Of a stretch of DNA of 64,000 nucleotides, positions 51,321 to 63,404 are shown one piece after another (the stretch's first letter is position 1; each line of letters starts with the position of its first letter). The translations under genes were made by a program, and so were the position numbers. This stretch comes from Erinaceus europaeus (Eukaryota > Chordata > Mammalia > Eulipotyphla > Erinaceidae). The notes beneath the pieces are model-generated. The model had not been told where the DNA came from. It saw only the letters and a program-made list of their open reading frames with translations, and did not search any database. Location of the stretch: the NCBI RefSeq assembly GCF_950295315.1, contig NC_080181.1, positions 36,547,375 through 36,611,374 on the forward strand, given 5' to 3'.

Positions 51321-53060
51321 CTGTGTGCGAATCTACAAAAAATAAAATCCTAGGCGCAATCAATTCAAACAACTTGCACCTGTGTGCGAAACTATAAACA
51401 ACACACACCTGGGGGAATCACGACAAACCACTTGCACCTGTGTGGGAATCTGAAAACAACACACACCTGTGCGGAATCAAGATCAAACAATTGCACCTGT
51501 GTGTGAATCTACAAAAAACAAAAACCTAGGCGCAGTCAAGACAAACCATTTGCACCTGTGTGCGAAGCTTCAAAAAAAATAGGCACAATCAAGACAAACC
51601 ACTTGCAACTGTGTGCAAATCTACAAGAAAAAAAAAAACAAGGCGTAATCAAGAGAAACCAATTTCACCTGTGTGCGAATCTACAAACAAAACACACCTG
51701 GGCGCAATCAAGACAAACAACTTGCACCTGTGTGCGAATCTTCAAAAAAAAAACAAAACCTGGGCGCAATCAAGACAAACGACTTGCACCTGTGTGCGAA
51801 TCTATAAAAAAAAAAAAACTAGGTGCAATCAAGACAAACCACTTACACCTGTGTGCTAATAAAAAAAAAAACCTAGGCGTAATCAAGACAAACCACTTGC
51901 ACCTGTGTGATAATCTAAAAAAAAAAATCCTAGGCGCAATCAAGACAAACCACTTGCACCTGTGTACAAATATTTAAAAAAAAAACCAAGGCGTAATCAA
52001 GACAAACCACTTGCACATGTTTGCGAATATAAAAAAAAAAAAAGCTAGGCGCAATCAAGACAAACCACTTGCACCTGTTGCGAATCTACAACAAAAAAAA
52101 CCAAGGCGTAATCATTAGAAACCAATTGCAATTGTGTGCGAATCTACAAACAACACACACCTGGGCTCAATCAAGGCAAACCACTTGCACCTGTGTGTGA
52201 ATCTAAAAAAAAAAAAAAAACCTGGGCGCAATCAAGACAAACCACTTGCACCTATGTGCGAATCTTCAAAAAAAAATAAAACCTAGGCGCAATCAAGACA
52301 GACGACTTGCACCTGTGTGCGAAACTTCAAAAAAAAAAAGAAACTAGGCGCAATCAAGACAAACCACTTACACCTCTGTGCGAATCTAAAAAAAAAAAAA
52401 AACAATCCTAGGCGCCATCAAGACAAACCAATTGCACCTGTGTGCGAATCTAGAACAACACACACCTGGGTGCAATCAACACAAACCACTTCCTCCTGTG
52501 TGCTAATATTCAAAATAAAAACCTAGGCACAATCAAGACAAACTACTTGCACCTGTGTGTGAATCTACAAAAAAAAACCTAGGTGCAATCAAGACAAACC
52601 ACTTGCACCTGTGTGCGAATCTTCAAAAAACAAAAACCTATGGGTAATCAAGACAAACCACTTGCTCCTGTGTGCGAATCTCCAAAAAAAAAAATTGACA
52701 CAATCAAGACAAACCACTTGCACCTGTGTGCGAATCTACAAAAAAAAAAATTGACAAAATCAAGACAAACCACTTGCACCTGTGTGCGAATCTACAAAAA
52801 AAAAAAAAAACATAGGCACAATCAAGACAAACCACTTGCACGTGTGCAAATCTACAACAAAAAAATGAAGGCGTAATCAAGAGAAACCAATTGCACCTGT
52901 GTGCGAATCTACAAACAACACACACCTGGGCTCAATCGAAACAAACCACTTGCACCTGTGTGCGAATCTAAAAAAAAAAAACCTGGCCGCAATCAAGACA
53001 AACCACTTGCACCTGTGTGAGAATCTAAAAAAAAAATCCTAGGCGCAATCACGACAAACC
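51320..53060 (+). repeat. Unit R, copy 3
   Basis: The cassette is shortened by one monomer (51333-51528). The GAAGCTTC and AACAAAACACACC monomers follow. It is longer than copies 1 and 2 because of added D and E monomers around 51.8-52.9 kb. Confidence 0.78.
51333..51528 (+). repeat. Cassette, R copy 3, one monomer lost
   Basis: The H linker is joined directly to the I core (CACACCTGTGCGGAATC). The CACATTCAAGTG monomer is missing, and G reads GGGGGAATCACGAC. Confidence 0.86.
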
Positions 53061-53600
53061 ACTTGAACGTGTGTTCGAATCTACAAAAAAGTAAAATCCT
53101 AGGCGCAATCAATTCAAACAACTTGCACCTGTCTGCGAAACTATAAACAACACACACCTGGGGGCAATCATGACAAACCACTTGCACCTCTGTGGGAATC
53201 TGAAAACAACACACACCTGGGCACATTCAAGTGAAACCACTTGTAACTGTGTGCAAATCTAAAAACAACACACAACTGTGCGGAATCAAGATCAACCAAT
53301 TGCACCTGTGTGTGAATCTACAAAAAACAAAAACCTAGGCGCAATCAAGACAAACCATTTGCACCTGTTTGCGAAGCAAAAAAAAAAAATAGGCACAATC
53401 AAGACAAACCACTTGCAACTGTGTGCAAATCTACAAGAAAAAAAAACCAAGGCATAATCAAGAGAAACCAATTTCACCTGTGTGCGAATCTACAAACAAA
53501 ATACACCTGGGCGCAATCAAGACAAACAACTTGCACCTATGTGCGAATCTTCAAAAAAAAATAAAACCTAGGCGCAATCAAGACAGACGACTTGCACCTG
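53060..53600 (+). repeat. Unit R, copy 4 (partial)
   Basis: Cassette at 53081-53338, then a GAAGC linker in which TTC is lost, the ACAAGAAAAAAAACC linker and AACAAAATACACC (one substitution). It then joins block U1. Confidence 0.78.
53081..53338 (+). repeat. Cassette F-J, R copy 4
   Basis: Complete. F has a G inserted (CAAAAAAGTAAAATCC). This is the last cassette in the window: none was found in 53339-64000. Confidence 0.87.
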
Positions 53601-54364
53601 TGTGCGAATCTTCAAAAAAAAAAATAGGCGCAATGAAGACAAACCACTTGCACCTGTGTGCGAATCTAAAAAAAAACAATCGGAGGCGCCATCAAGAGAA
53701 AAAAATTGCACCTCTGTGCTAATCGAGAAACAGCACACACCTGGGCGCAATCAAAACAAACCACTTGCACCTGTGTGCGAATCTTCAAAAAAAAAACCTA
53801 AGCACAATCAAGACAAACCACTTGCACCTGTGTGTGAATCTAAAAAAAAAAAATACTAGGCGCAATCAAGACAAACCACTTGCACCTGTGTGCGAATCTA
53901 CAAAAAACAAAAAAACTAGCCGCAATCAAGACAAACCACTTGCACCTGTGTGCGAATCTTCAAAATAAAAACATAGACACACTCAACAAAAACCACTTGC
54001 ACCTGTGTGCGAATCTAAAACAAAAAAACCAAGGCGAAATCAAGAGAAACAAATTTCACCTGTGTGCGAATCTACAACAACACACACCTGGGCGCAATGA
54101 AGACAAACCACTTTCACCTGTGTGCGAACATAACAAAAAAAATCCTAGGCGCAATCAAGACAAACCAATTGCACCTGTGTGCCAATCTTCAAAAAAAAAA
54201 AACCTAGGCACAATCAAGACAAACCACTTGCACCTGTGTGTGAATCTACAAAAAAAACCTAGGCGCATTCAGGACAAACAACTTGCACCTGTGTGTGAAT
54301 CTACAAAAAAAAAAAAAACCAAGGCGCAATCAAGACAAACCACTTGCACCTGTGTGCGAATCTT
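53600..54364 (+). repeat. Block U1
   Basis: A run of monomers starting at AAATAGGCGCAATGAAG (53622). It includes CAATCGGAGGCGCC, the CAAAAAACAAAAAAACTAGCC linker and the ACAACAACACACACC linker. It recurs as U2 at an offset of +9799, rising to +9859. Confidence 0.83.
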
Positions 54365-57300
54365 CAAAAAAAAATTAGGCACAATCAAGACAAACCACTT
54401 GTACCTGTGTGCGAATCTACAACAAGAACAAAAAAAACCAAGGCGCAATCAAGAGAAACCAATTTCACAAGTGTGCGAATCTAAAAACAACACACACCTG
54501 GGCGCAATCAAGACAAAACACTTGCACCTGTGTGTGAATCTACCAAAAAAAACCTAGGCGCAATCAAGACAAACCACTTGCACCTGTGTGCGAATCTTAA
54601 AATAAAAATCCTAGGCGCCATAAAGACAAACCAATTGCACCTGTGTGCGAATCGAGAAACAACACACACTTGGGCGCAATCAAGACAAACCACTTGCACC
54701 TTTATGCGAATCTTCAAAAAAAAAAAAAAAAACCTAGGCGCAATCAAGACAAACCACTTGCACCTGTGTGCGAATCTTTAAAAAAAACAATCCTAGGCGC
54801 CATCAAGACAAACCACTTGCACCTGTGTGCGAAAAAAAAGCTGAGCGTAATCAAGACAAACCACTTACACCTGTGTGTAAATCTACAAAAAAAACCATGG
54901 CACAATCAAGAAAAACCACTTTACCTGTGTGCGAATCTCCAAAAAAAAAAAAAAAACTAGGCGCAATCAAGACAAACCACTTGCACCTGTGTGCGAATCT
55001 ACAACAAAAAAACCAAGGTGTAAACAAGAGAAACCAATTGCACCTGTGTGCTAATCTACAAACAACACAAACCAGGGCGCAATCAAGACAAATCAATTGC
55101 ACCTGTGTGCGAATCTTCAAAAAAAAAAACATAGGCACAATCAAGACAAACCACTTGAACCTGTGTGCGAATCAAAAAAAAAAAAGAAAAAAAAACCTAG
55201 GCACAATCAAGACAAACAACTTGCACCTGTGTGAGAATCTAAAAAAAAAAATCCTAGGCGCAATCAAGACAAACCACTTGCACCTGTGTGCGAATCTTAA
55301 AAAAAAAAAATCCTAGGCGCCATCAAGACAAACCACTTGCACCTGTGTGCGAAAAAAAAGCTGAGCGTAATCAAGACAAACCACTTACACCTGTGTGTGA
55401 ATCTACAAAAAAAAAAAAAACTAGGCGCAATCAAGACAAACCACTTGCACCTGTGTGCGAATCTACAACAAAAAAACCAAGGTGTAAACAAGAGAAACCA
55501 ATTGCACCTGTGTGCTAATCTACAAACAACACAAACCAGGGTGCAATCAAGACAAACCAATTGCACCTGTGTGTGAATCTACAAAAAAAACCTAGGCGCA
55601 ATCAAGAAAAACCACTTGCACCTGTGTGCGAATCTTCAAAAAAAAAACATAGGCACAATCAAGACAAACCACTTGAATCTGTGTGCGAATCTACAACAAA
55701 AAAAACCAAGGCGCAATCTAGAGAAACCAATTTCACCTGTGTGCGAATCTACAAACAACACACACCTGGGCGCAATCAAGACAAAACACTTGCACCTGTG
55801 TGGGAATCTAAAAAAAAAAAAACAACCTAGGCACAATCAAGACAAACCACTTGCACCTGTGTGTGAATCTACAAAAAAAAACCAAGGCGCAATCAAGACA
55901 AACCAATTGAACTGTGTGCTAATCTACAAACAACACAAACCAGGCCACAATCAAGACAAACCAATTGCACCTGTGTGTCAATCTACAAAAAAAAACCTAG
56001 GAGCAATCAAGAAAAACCACTTGCACCTGTGTGCGAATCTTCAAAAAAAAAAAAAAAACTCGGCACAATCAAGACAAAACAATTACACGGGTGTGCGAAT
56101 CTAAAAAAAAAAAACAATCTTAGGTGCCATCAAGACAAACCAATTGTACCTGTGTGCGAATCTAGAAACAACAAACACCTGGGCGCAATCAAGACAAACC
56201 CCTTGCACTTCTGTGCGAATCTTCAAAAAAAAATTCTAGGGGCAATCAAGACAAACCACTTACACCTGAGTGTGAATCTACAAAAAAAAACATAGGCACA
56301 AGCAAGACAAACCACTTGCACCTGTGTGTGAATCTACAAAAAAAAAAAAACCTAGGCGCAATCAAGACAAACCACTTGCACCTGTGTGCGAATCTACAAA
56401 AAAAAAAAACTTGGTGCAATCAAGTCAAACCACTTGCACGATTGTGAGAATCTAAAAAAAAAAATCCTAGGCGCAATCAAGACAAACCACTTGCACCTGT
56501 GTGCGAATCTCCAAAAAAAAAAAAACTAGGGGTAATCAAGACAAACCACTTGCACCTGTGTGCGAATCTACAAGAAAAAAACCAAGGCGTAATCAAGAGA
56601 AACCAATTGCACCTGTGTGCGAATCTTCAAAAAAAAAACATAGGCACAGTCAAGACAAAACACTTGCACCTGTGTGCGAATCTACAATACAAAAAAAAAA
56701 GTCGCAATCGAGAGAAACCAATTTCACCTGTGTGCGAATCTACAAACAACACACACCTGGGTGCAATCAAGACAAAACACTTGCACCTGTGTGCGAATAA
56801 AAAAAAAACCTAGGCACAATCAAGACAAACCACTTGCACCTCTGTGCGAATCTTCAAAAAAAAAACCTGAGCATAATCAAGACAAACCACTTGCAACTGT
56901 GTGTGAATCTACAAAAAAAAAATCAAGGCGCAATCATGAAAAACCACTTGCACCTGTGTGCGAATCTCCAAAAAAAAAAAAACTAGACGCAATCAAGACA
57001 AACCACTTGCACCTGTGTGCGAATCTACAACAAAAAAAACCTAGGAGTAATCAAGAGAAACCAATTGCACCTGTGTGCTAATCTACAAGCAACACAAACC
57101 AGGGCGCAATCAAGACAAACCACTTTCACCTGTGTGCGAATATAACAAAAAAAAAACCTAGGCGCAATCAAGACAAACCAATTGCACCTGTGTGCGAATC
57201 TTCAAAAAAAAAAAACATAGGCACAATCAAGACAAACCAATTGAACCTGTGTGCGAATCTACAACAAAAAAAAATCAAGGCGCAATCTACAGAAACCAAT

Positions 57301-58854
57301 TTCACCTGTGTGCGAATCTTCAAAAAAAAAAAAAAAACCTGAGCGTAATCAAGACAAACCACTTGCACCTGTGTGTGAATCTACAAAAAAAAAAAAAAAA
57401 AAAACCAAGGCTCAATCAAGACAAACCACTTGCACCTGTGTGCGAATCTTCAAAAAAAAAATTAGGCACAATCAAGACAAACTACTTGTACCTGTGTGCG
57501 AATCTACAACAAAAAAAAACCAAGGCGCAATCAAGAGAAACCTATTTCACCTGTGTGCGAATCTAAAAACAACACACACCTGGGCGCAATCAAGACAAAA
57601 CACTTGCACCTGTGTGCGAATCTAAAAAAAAAAAAAAAAAACCTAGGCACAATCAAGACAAACCACTTGCACCTCTGTGCGAATCTTCACAAAAAAAAAC
57701 CTGAGCGTAATCAGGACAAATCACTTGCACCTGTGTGTGAATCTACAAAAAAAAAAAACAAGGCGCAATCAAGACAAACCACTTGCACCTGTGTGCGAAT
57801 CTACAAAAAAAAAAACCAAGGCGCAAGCAAGACAAACCACTTGCACCTGTGTGCGAATCTCCAAAATAAAAAAAAAACTAGGCGCAATCAAGACAAACCA
57901 CTTGCACCTGTGTGCGAATCTACAACAAAAAAACCAAGGCGTAATCAAGAGAAACCAATAGCACCTGTGTGCTAATCTACAAACAACACAAACCAGGGCG
58001 CAATCAAGACAAACCAATTGCACCTGTGTGTGAATCTACAAAAAAAACCTAGGCGCAATCAAGAAAAACCACTTGCACCTGTGTGCGAATCTTCAAAAAA
58101 AAAACCTAGGAGCTATCAAGAAAAACCACTTGCACCTGTGTGCGAATCTTCAAAAAAAAAAAAAACTCGACACAATCAAGACAAACCAATTGTACCTGTG
58201 TACGAATCTAGAAACAACAAACACCTGGGCGCAATCAAGACAAACCCCTTGCACTTCTGTGCGAATCTTCAAAAAAAAAATTCTAGGGGCAATAAAGACA
58301 AACCACTTACACCTGTGTGTGAACCTACAAAAAAAAAAAAACATAGGCACAAGCAAGACAAACCACTTGCACAAGTGTGAGAATCTAAAAAAAAAATCCT
58401 ACGCGCAATCAAGACAAACCACTTGAACCTGTGTGTGAATCTACAAAAAAAAAAAACCTAGGCGTAATCAAGACAAACCACTTGCACCTCTGTGCGAATC
58501 TTCAAAAAAAAAAACCTGACCGTAATCAAAACAAACCACTTGCACCTGTGTGTGAATCTACAAAAAAAAAAACCAAGGCGCAATCAAGACAAACCACTTG
58601 CACCTGTGTGCGAATCTCCAAAATAAAAAAAAAAACTAGGAGCAATCAAGACAAACCACTTGTACATGTGTGCGAATCTACAACAAAAGAAAGCACGGCG
58701 TAATCAAGAGAAACCAATTGAACCTGTGTGCTAATCTACAAACAACACAAACCAGGCCGCAATTAAGACAAACCTATTGCACCTGTGTGTCAATCTACAA
58801 AAAAAAAACCTAGGAGCAATCAAGAAAAACCACTTGCACCTGTGTGCGAATCTT
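54365..58854 (+). repeat. 4.49-kb higher-order unit T, copy 1
   Basis: Marker AATTAGGCACAATC at about 54371 recurs at 58861, an offset of 4490. Internal markers line up with T2: the shortened linker at 54831 and 55351, the ACGGGTG core near 56086, the CAATACAAAAAAAAAA linker near 56686, and TTCACAAAAAAAAA near 57685. It contains an internal repeat of about 520 bp. Confidence 0.92.
54600..55640 (+). repeat. Internal ~520-bp repeat in T1
   Basis: The shortened linker GTGTGCGAAAAAAAAGCTGAG, which lacks ATCTAC, lies at 54831 and 55351. The following monomers (AGGTGTAAACAAGAG, GCTAATC, AAACCAGGG) repeat in the same order. Between the copies the first has extra GAAAAACCACTTTACC and CATAGG monomers. 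Confidence 0.82.
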
Positions 58855-61800
58855 CAAAAAAAAATTAGGCACAATCAAGACAAACCACTTGTACCTGTGT
58901 GCGAATCTACAACAACAACAAAAAAAACCAAGGCGCAATCAAGAGAAACCAATTTCACAAGTGTGCGAATCTACAAACAACACACACCTGGGCGCAATCA
59001 AGACAAAACACTTGCACCTGTGTGTGAATCTACCAAAAAAAACCTAGGCGCAATCAAGACAAACCACTTGCACCTGTGTGCGAATCTTAAAAAAAAAATC
59101 CTAGGCGCCATAAAGACAAACCAATTGCACCTGTGTGCGAATCGAGAAACAACACACACTTGGGCGCAATCAAGACAAACCACTTGCACCTTTATGCGAA
59201 TCTTCAAAAAAAAAAAAAAACCTAGGCGCAATCAAGACAAACCACTTGCACCTGTGTGCGAATCTTTAAAAAAAACAATCCTAGGCGCCATCAAGACAAA
59301 CCACTTGCACCTGTGTGCGAAAAAAAAGCTGAGCGTAATCAAGACAAACCACTTACACCTGTGTGTAAATCTACAAAAAAAAACCATGGCACAATCAAGA
59401 AAAACCACTTTACCTGTGTGCGAATCTCCAAAAAAAAAAAAAAAACTAGGCGCAATCAAGACAAACCACTTGCACCTGTGTGCGAATCTACAACAAAAAA
59501 ACCAAGGTGTAAACAAGAGAAACCAATTGCACCTGTGTGCTAATCTACAAACAACACAAACCAGGGCGCAATCAAGACAAATCAATTGCACCTGTGTGCG
59601 AATCTTCAAAAAAAAAAACATAGGCACAATCAAGACAAACCACTTGAACCTGTGTGCGAATCAAAAAAAAAAAAAGAAAAAAAAACCTAGGCACAATCAA
59701 GACAAACAACTTGCACCTGTGTGAGAATCTAAAAAAAAAAATCCTAGGCGCAATCAAGACAAACCACTTGCACCTGTGTGCGAATCTTAAAAAAAAAAAA
59801 TCTTAGGCGCCATCAAGACAAACCACTTGCACCTGTGTGCGAAAAAAAAGCTGAGCGTAATCAAGACAAACCACTTACACCTGTGTGTGAATCTACAAAA
59901 AAAAAAAAATTAGGCGCAATCAAGACAAACCACTTGCACCTGTGTGCGAATCTACAACAAAAAAACCAAGGTGTAAACAAGAGAAACCAATTGCACCTGT
60001 GTGCTAATCTACAAACAACACAAACCAGGGTGCAATCAAGACAAACCAATTGCACCTGTGTGTGAATCTACAAAAAAAACCTAGGCGCAATCAAGAAAAA
60101 CCACTTGCACCTGTGTGCGAATCTTCAAAAAAAAACATAGGCACAATCAAGACAAACCACTTGAATCTGTGTGCGAATCTACAACAAAAAAAACCAAGGC
60201 GCAATCTAGAGAAACCAATTTCACCTGTGTGCGAATCTACAAACAACACACACCTGGGCGCAATCAAGACAAAACACTTGCACCTGTGTGGGAATCTAAA
60301 AAAAAAAAAAAAAAACCTAGGCACAATCAAGACAAACCACTTGCACCTGTGTGTGAATCTACAAAAAAAAACCAAGGCGCAATCAAGACAAACCAATTGA
60401 ACTGTGTGCTAATCTACAAACAACACAAACCAGGCCGCAATCAAGACAAACCAATTGCACCTGTGTGTCAATCTACAAAAAAAAACCTAGGAGCAATCAA
60501 GAAAAACCACTTGCACCTGTGTGCGAATCTTCAAAAAAAAAAAAAACTCGGCACAATCAAGACAAACCACTTACACGGGTGTGCGAATCTAAAAAAAAAA
60601 AACAATCTTAGGTGCCATCAAGACAAACCAATTGTACCTGTGTGCGAATCTAGAAACAACAAACACCTGGGCGCAATCAAGACAAACCCCTTGCACTTCT
60701 GTGCGAATCTTCAAAAAAAAATTCTAGGGGCAATCAAGACAAACCACTTACACCTGTGTGTGAATCTACAAAAAAAAACATAGGCACAAGCAAGACAAAC
60801 CACTTGCACCTGTGTGTGAATCTACAAAAAAAAAAAAAAACCTAGGCGCAATCAAGACAAACCACTTGCACCTGTGTGCGAATCTACAAAAAAAAAACTT
60901 GGTGCAATCAAGTCAAACCACTTGCACGATTGTGAGAATCTAAAAAAAAAAATCCTAGGCGCAATCAAGACAAACCACTTGCACCTGTGTGCGAATCTCC
61001 AAAAAAAAAAAAACTAGGGGTAATCAAGACAAACCACTTGCACCTGTGTGCGAATCTACAAGAAAAAAACCAAGGCGTAATCAAGAGAAACCAATTGCAC
61101 CTGTGTGCGAATCTTCAAAAAAAAAACATAGGCACAGTCAAGACAAAACACTTGCACCTGTGTGCGAATCTACAATACAAAAAAAAAAGTCGCAATCGAG
61201 AGAAACCAATTTCACCTGTGTGCGAATCTACAAACAACACACACCTGGGTGCAATCAAGACAAAACACTTGCACCTGTGTGCGAATAAAAAAAAAACCTA
61301 GGCACAATCAAGACAAACCACTTGCACCTCTGTGCGAATCTTCAAAAAAAAAACCTGAGCATAATCAAGACAAACCACTTGCAACTGTGTGTGAATCTAC
61401 AAAAAAAAAATCAAGGCGCAATCATGAAAAACCACTTGCACCTGTGTGCGAATCTCCAAAAAAAAAAAAAACTAGACGCAATCAAGACAAACCACTTGCA
61501 CCTGTGTGCGAATCTACAACAAAAAAAACCTAGGAGTAATCAAGAGAAACCAATTGCACCTGTGTGCTAATCTACAAGCAACACAAACCAGGGCGCAATC
61601 AAGACAAACCACTTTCACCTGTGTGCGAATATAACAAAAAAAAAACCTAGGCGCAATCAAGACAAACCAATTGCACCTGTGTGCGAATCTTCAAAAAAAA
61701 AAAAACATAGGCACAATCAAGACAAACCAATTGAACCTGTGTGCGAATCTACAACAAAAAAAAATCAAGGCGCAATCTAGAGAAACCAATTTCACCTGTG

Positions 61801-63355
61801 TGCGAATCTTCAAAAAAAAAAAAAAACCTGAGCGTAATCAAGACAAACCACTTGCACCTGTGTGTGAATCTACAAAAAAAAAAAAAAAAAAAACCAAGGC
61901 GCAATCAAGACAAACCACTTGCACCTGTGTGCGAATCTTCAAAAAAAAAATTAGGCACAATCAAGACAAACTACTTGTACCTGTGTGCGAATCTACAACA
62001 AAAAAAAAACCAAGGCGCAATCAAGAGAAACCTATTTCACCTGTGTGCGAATCTAAAAACAACACACACCTGGGCGCAATCAAGACAAAACACTTGCACC
62101 TGTGTGCGAATCTAAAAAAAAAAAAAAAAACCTAGGCACAATCAAGACAAACCACTTGCACCTCTGTGCGAATCTTCACAAAAAAAAAACCTGAGCGTAA
62201 TCAGGACAAATCACTTGCACCTGTGTGTGAATCTACAAAAAAAAAAAAACAAGGCGCAATCAAGACAAACCACTTGCACCTGTGTGCGAATCTACAAAAA
62301 AAAAAAACCAAGGCGCAAGCAAGACAAACCACTTGCACCTGTGTGCGAATCTCCAAAATAAAAAAAAAAACTAGGCGCAATCAAGACAAACCACTTGCAC
62401 CTGTGTGCGAATCTACAACAAAAAAACCAAGGCGTAATCAAGAGAAACCAATAGCACCTGTGTGCTAATCTACAAACAACACAAACCAGGGCGCAATCAA
62501 GACAAACCAATTGCACCTGTGTGTGAATCTACAAAAAAAACCTAGGCGCAATCAAGAAAAACCACTTGCACCTGTGTGCGAATCTTCAAAAAAAAAAACC
62601 TAGGAGCTATCAAGAAAAACCACTTGCACCTGTGTGCGAATCTTCAAAAAAAAAAAAAAAACTCGACACAATCAAGACAAACCAATTGTACCTGTGTACG
62701 AATCTAGAAACAACAAACACCTGGGCGCAATCAAGACAAACCCCTTGCACTTCTGTGCGAATCTTCAAAAAAAAAATTCTAGGGGCAATAAAGACAAACC
62801 ACTTACACCTGTGTGTGAACCTACAAAAAAAAAAAAAACATAGGCACAAGCAAGACAAACCACTTGCAAAAGTGTGAGAATCTAAAAAAAAAATCCAACG
62901 CGCAATCAAGACAAACCACTTGAACCTGTGTGTGAATCTACAAAAAAAAAAAACCTAGGCGTAATCAAGACAAACCACTTGCACCTCTGTGCGAATCTTC
63001 AAAAAAAAAAACCTGACCGTAATCAAAACAAACCACTTGCACCTGTGTGTGAATCTACAAAAAAAAAACCAAGGCGCAATCAAGACAAACCACTTGCACC
63101 TGTGTGCGAATCTCCAAAATAAAAAAAAAAACTAGGAGCAATCAAGACAAACCACTTGTACATGTGTGCGAATCTACAACAAAAGAAAGCACGGCGTAAT
63201 CAAGAGAAACCAATTGAACCTGTGTGCTAATCTACAAACAACACAAACCAGGCCGCAATTAAGACAAACCTATTGCACCTGTGTGTCAATCTACAAAAAA
63301 AAAACCTAGGAGCAATCAAGAAAAACCACTTGCACCTGTGTGCGAATCTTCAAAA
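58855..63355 (+). repeat. 4.49-kb higher-order unit T, copy 2
   Basis: It follows T1 directly. Differences are few: A-run lengths and isolated substitutions, for example ACAACAACAAC near 58909 for ACAAGAAC in T1, and CCACTTACACGGG near 60567 where T1 has ACAATTACACGGG. No whole-monomer gain or loss was noticed. Confidence 0.92.
59080..60120 (+). repeat. Internal ~520-bp repeat in T2
   Basis: The same arrangement as in T1, with the shortened linkers at 59319 and 59841 (522 apart). The repeat therefore existed before T was duplicated. Confidence 0.82.
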
Positions 63356-63404
63356 AAAAAAAAACACGGCACAATCAAGACAAACCACTTACACCTGTGT
63401 GCGA

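Noticed and set aside
58777..59724. Long open frame of 315 codons, and others of 271 (32864-33679), 257 (49507-50280) and 236 (2050-2760) codons, as protein genes
   Set aside because: They consist only of satellite monomers and switch among the same three peptide phrases whenever an A-run changes length. No fixed start context, splice sites or non-repeat sequence is visible. Duplicated copies differ by non-triplet A-run indels.
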